Origin: Bradyrhizobium sp. SK17
GTDB taxonomy: Bacteria > Pseudomonadota > Alphaproteobacteria > Rhizobiales > Xanthobacteraceae
Assembly: GCF_002831585.1 (NCBI RefSeq)
Contig: NZ_CP025113.1
Span: 4,107,001 to 4,171,000 of the forward strand
Length of the DNA stretch: 64,000 nucleotides
Reading direction: 5' to 3'
The notes beneath the pieces are model-generated. The model did no database searches and was not told where the DNA came from. It was given only the letters and a program-made list of their open reading frames with translations. Positions 61,017-64,000 of the stretch are shown piece after piece. The translations under genes and the position numbers were made by a program. The first letter of the stretch is position 1. Every line of letters begins with the position of its first letter.

Positions 61017-63893
61017 CTACTCGGCCGCCTCCACCACAGGCGCGATGCGGCGGGAGTTGCGCGCCTGTTCGTCATAGGCCTTCTGCCAGTCGCTCGGACC
61101 GTTCGACGGCGAGATCTGCACCGCGGTGACCTTGTACTCCGGGCAGTTGGTCGCCCAGTCGGAGAAGTCCGTGGTGATGACGTTGGCCTGGGTGTCGGGG
61201 TGATGGAACGTGGTGTAGACCACGCCCGGCGCCACCCGGTCGGTGATCAGCGCGCGCAACGTGGTCTCGCCGGCGCGGCTGTTGAGCCGCACCCAGTCGC
61301 CGTCGCGCACGCCGCGCTGCTCGGCGTCATGCGGATGGATCTCGAGCCGGTCCTCGGCGTGCCAGACCACGTTCTCGGTGCGTCGGGTCTGTGCGCCGAC
61401 ATTGTACTGGCTGAGGATGCGGCCGGTGGTGAGCAGCAGCGGATAGCGCGGCCCGGTGCGCTCGTCAGTCGCGACATATTCGGTGATGATGAACTTGCCC
61501 TTGCCGCGCACGAAGCCGCCGATATGCATGATCGGCGTGCCCTCCGGCGCCTTCTCGTTGCACGGCCATTGCACCGAGCCGAGCTCGTCCAGCTTGGCGT
61601 AGGAGACGCCGGTGAAGGTCGGCGTCAGCGCCGCGATCTCGTCCATGATCTCGGACGGATGGTTGTAGTGCATCTCGAAGCCCATCGCCTTGGCGAGCAG
61701 GATCGTCACTTCCCAGTCGGCATAGCCGTTGCGCGGCGTCATCACCTTGCGGACCCGCTGGATGCGGCGTTCGGCATTGGTGAAGGTACCGTCTTTCTCG
61801 AGGAAGGTCGAGCCGGGCAGGAAGACGTGGGCGTAGTTCGCGGTCTCGTTCAGGAAGAGATCGTGGACGATGACGCATTCCATCGCCGACAGCGCCGCCA
61901 CCACGTGCTTGGTGTTGGGGTCGGATTGCAGGATGTCCTCGCCCTGCACGTAGAGCCCCATGAAGGTGCCCTCGATCGCGGCGTCGAACATGTTGGGGAT
62001 GCGCAGGCCCGGCTCCTTGTTGAGCTTGACGTTCCACATCGCCTCGAACTGCTCGCGCACGGCATCGCCCGCGATATGCCGGTAGCCCGGCAGTTCGTGC
62101 GGGAACGAGCCCATGTCGCAGGAGCCCTGCACGTTGTTCTGGCCACGCAGCGGGTTCACGCCGACGCCGGGGCGGCCGATATTGCCGGTCACCATCGCGA
62201 GGTTGGCGATCGCGATCACCGTGGTGGAGCCCTGGCTGTGCTCGGTGACGCCGAGCCCGTAATAGATCGCGCCATTGCCGCCGGTGGCGTAGATCCGCGC
62301 CGCCTCGCGCAGGTCCCTCGGATCGAGGCCGGTCATGATCGCGGTCGCTTCGGGGCTGTACTTCTCCTGGGCGACGAAGGCCGCCCATTCCTCGAACTCG
62401 CTCCAGTCGCAGCGTTCGCGCACGAAGCTCTCGTTGACCAGCCCTTCGGTGACGATGACATGGGCGAGCGCCGTGACCACCGCGACGTTGGTGCCGGGCA
62501 TCAGCGGCAGATGCAGCGCCTTCACATGCGGCGATTCCACCATCTCGGTGCGGCGCGGATCGACCACGATCAGTTTAGCACCCTGGCGCAGCCGCTTCTT
62601 CAGCCGCGAGGCGAACACCGGATGAGCGGCCGCCGGATTGGCACCGATGATCAGGACGACGTCGGTGTGCTCGACCGAGTCGAAATCCTGCGTTCCGGCC
62701 GAGGTGCCGAAGGTCTGCGACAGGCCATAGCCGGTCGGCGAATGGCAGACGCGGGCGCAGGTGTCGACATTGTTGTTGCCGAAGCCGGCCCGGATCAGCT
62801 TCTGCACCAGATAGGTTTCTTCATTGGTGCAGCGTGACGAGGTGATGCCGCCGACCGCGTCGCGGCCGTATTTCTGCTGGATGCTCTTGAACCTCGCGGC
62901 GGCGAAATTCATCGCCTCGTCCCATGATACTTCCTGCCAGGGATCTTCGATCCGCTCGCGGATCATCGGCTTCAGGATGCGCTCCTTGTGGGTGGTGTAA
63001 CCCCAGGCGAAGCGGCCCTTGACGCAGGAATGGCCGCGGTTGGCCTTGCCGTCCTTCCACGGCACCATGCGAACCACTTCCTCGCCGCGCATCTCGGCCT
63101 TGAAGGTGCAGCCGACGCCGCAATAGGCGCAGGTGGTCACGACCGAATGCTCGGGCTGGCCGATCTCGATCACCGACTTTTCGGTCAGCGTCGCGGTCGG
63201 GCAGGCCTGCACGCAGGCGCCGCAGGACACGCATTCGGAGCCGAGGAAGCTTTCGCTCATGCCGGGCGAGACGCGGCTGTCGAAGCCGCGGCCGGAGATT
63301 GTCAGCGCGAAGGTGCCTTGCACCTCCTCGCAGGCCCGGACGCAGCGCGAGCAGACGATGCACTTCGAGGGATCGTAGGTGAAGTACGGATTGGATTCGT
63401 CCTTCGGCATCCAGTTGTCGTTCTCGCAGCCGTGCGATTTGGCGAACACGTGGTTCTCGCCCTCATAGCCGTAGCGCACGTCGCGCAGGCCGACCGCGCC
63501 CGCCATGTCCTGCAATTCGCAGTCGCCGTTGGCGGCGCAGGTCAAACAGTCCAGCGGATGGTCGGAGATGTAGAGCTCCATCACGCCCTTGCGCAGCTTC
63601 TTCAGCCGCTCGCTCTGGGTGTGCACGACGAGGCCGGGCATCACAGGCGTGGTGCAGGAGGCGGGCGTGCCGGCGCGGCCCTCGATCTCGACCAGGCAGA
63701 GCCGGCACGAGCCGAACGCGTCGACCATGTCGGTCGCGCACAGCTTCGGAATCTGCGTGCCCGACTCCATCGCCGCGCGCATGATCGAGGTGCCCTCGGG
63801 CACCGTGACCTGGTTGCCGTCGATGGTCAGCGTGACCATCGTCTCTGATTTGGACTTGGGTGTACCGAAATCGGTTTCCTGGATCAGCGACAT
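61017..63893 (-). CDS. fdsA: formate dehydrogenase alpha subunit (molybdopterin)
   Basis: This 958-residue catalytic subunit oxidises formate to CO2. It has an N-terminal 2Fe-2S domain (CRLCLVEIEGRAG), a Cys-x-Cys cluster region (LTCAANGDCELQ), two 4Fe-4S binding motifs (CIVCSRCVRACEE and CVSCGACVQACPT), then the molybdopterin domain with VVTTCAYCGVGCTFKAEM and the molybdenum-ligand Cys383 in ARVCHSPTGYGLS; no selenocysteine is needed. ATG 63893 has AGGAG six bases upstream. Confidence 0.96.
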   Translation of the reverse strand: MSLIQETDFGTPKSKSETMVTLTIDGNQVTVPEGTSIMRAAMESGTQIPKLCATDMVDAFGSCRLCLVEIEGRAGTPASCTTPVMPGLVVHTQSERLKKLRKGVMELYISDHPLDCLTCAANGDCELQDMAGAVGLRDVRYGYEGENHVFAKSHGCENDNWMPKDESNPYFTYDPSKCIVCSRCVRACEEVQGTFALTISGRGFDSRVSPGMSESFLGSECVSCGACVQACPTATLTEKSVIEIGQPEHSVVTTCAYCGVGCTFKAEMRGEEVVRMVPWKDGKANRGHSCVKGRFAWGYTTHKERILKPMIRERIEDPWQEVSWDEAMNFAAARFKSIQQKYGRDAVGGITSSRCTNEETYLVQKLIRAGFGNNNVDTCARVCHSPTGYGLSQTFGTSAGTQDFDSVEHTDVVLIIGANPAAAHPVFASRLKKRLRQGAKLIVVDPRRTEMVESPHVKALHLPLMPGTNVAVVTALAHVIVTEGLVNESFVRERCDWSEFEEWAAFVAQEKYSPEATAIMTGLDPRDLREAARIYATGGNGAIYYGLGVTEHSQGSTTVIAIANLAMVTGNIGRPGVGVNPLRGQNNVQGSCDMGSFPHELPGYRHIAGDAVREQFEAMWNVKLNKEPGLRIPNMFDAAIEGTFMGLYVQGEDILQSDPNTKHVVAALSAMECVIVHDLFLNETANYAHVFLPGSTFLEKDGTFTNAERRIQRVRKVMTPRNGYADWEVTILLAKAMGFEMHYNHPSEIMDEIAALTPTFTGVSYAKLDELGSVQWPCNEKAPEGTPIMHIGGFVRGKGKFIITEYVATDERTGPRYPLLLTTGRILSQYNVGAQTRRTENVVWHAEDRLEIHPHDAEQRGVRDGDWVRLNSRAGETTLRALITDRVAPGVVYTTFHHPDTQANVITTDFSDWATNCPEYKVTAVQISPSNGPSDWQKAYDEQARNSRRIAPVVEAAE

Positions 63894-63905
63894 CGTGATC
63901 TCCTG

Positions 63906-64000
63906 CTATTCCGCAGCCTGCAAGCGGGCCGGCACCGGGCCAAAATCTTCCCAGAAATGTTTCAGTGCGCTGAGCACGGGGTAGGGCGTGAAGCCGCCGA
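63906..64000 (-). CDS. fdsB: formate dehydrogenase beta subunit, C-terminal end (partial)
   Basis: This is the last ~31 codons of a minus-strand gene that continues past the window, ending in GFTPYPVLSALKHFWEDFG and a short PARLQAAE tail. It lies 12 bases upstream of fdsA, the position of fdsB (NuoF-like, FMN and 4Fe-4S diaphorase subunit) in fdsGBACD operons. The identification rests on position and a modest sequence resemblance. Confidence 0.75.
   Translation of the reverse strand, partial: GGFTPYPVLSALKHFWEDFGPVPARLQAAE

Noticed and set aside
1..64000. tRNA, rRNA or insertion-sequence genes
   Set aside because: No cloverleaf, rRNA segment or transposase motif was recognised on reading either strand.

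Overview
The window is high-GC alphaproteobacterial DNA. The cycHJKL-type cytochrome c maturation genes followed by degP, a two-component pair and glnE, an fdsBACD-type formate dehydrogenase operon, and dispersed palindromic repeats of a kind I associate with Bradyrhizobium together point to Bradyrhizobium or a close relative. No rRNA, tRNA, insertion sequence or CRISPR array was recognised. 

Layout. (1) 0.1-8.2 kb: an extracellular-polysaccharide block with a GT4 glycosyltransferase, a clan GH-A hydrolase, and a tightly overlapping trio (MDR/Gfo-Idh-MocA fusion, heparinase II/III-like protein, GT4). (2) 8.2-19.2 kb: a secretion block with two paralogous RTX-type proteins, a small SAM methyltransferase, a type I secretion ABC transporter with a non-catalytic C39-like domain, an HlyD-type adaptor, and a 678-residue SEL1-repeat protein. 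Transporter, adaptor and SEL1 genes overlap end to start. No outer-membrane TolC-type gene is present. (3) 19.2-41.3 kb: a second polysaccharide block with two WbsX/GH99-like proteins (one with a Tat signal), several GT2/GT4/GT92-like transferases, complete rmlB-rmlA / rmlC-rmlD genes for dTDP-L-rhamnose, a UDP-glucose 6-dehydrogenase, a galE-type epimerase, an orphan ParA-like ATPase and a VanZ-like membrane protein. The nucleotide-sugar genes suggest a polymer containing rhamnose, glucuronate and possibly galactose. Wzx/Wzy/Wzc-type export genes are not in the window. (4) 41.7-45.8 kb: a PhoP/PhoQ-like two-component pair and a conserved protein of unknown function. (5) 45.8-47.8 kb: a compositionally different insert with a DarT/DarG toxin-antitoxin module preceded by a ribbon-helix-helix gene. 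The antitoxin gene darG is interrupted by a one-base frameshift in a run of five G. (6) 48.3-59.7 kb: ccmI-ccmE-ccmF-ccmH, degP, a second two-component pair and glnE. (7) 60-64 kb, minus strand: fdsD, fdhD, fdsA and the end of fdsB.

How the parts fit. Blocks 1-3 look like one cell-surface programme: sugar nucleotides, transferases and polysaccharide-modifying enzymes, interleaved with a dedicated type I secretion route for two calcium-binding repeat proteins that could be matrix or adhesin components. A beta-rich accessory module with a GWV/GWI core recurs in at least three of the glycan enzymes. Blocks 4, 6 and 7 are housekeeping or regulatory. The most unusual items are the frameshifted DarG beside an apparently intact DarT, the RTX/T1SS/SEL1 block with its shared promoter half-sites, and two unexplained long inverted repeats, upstream of the secretion genes and upstream of the first response regulator.
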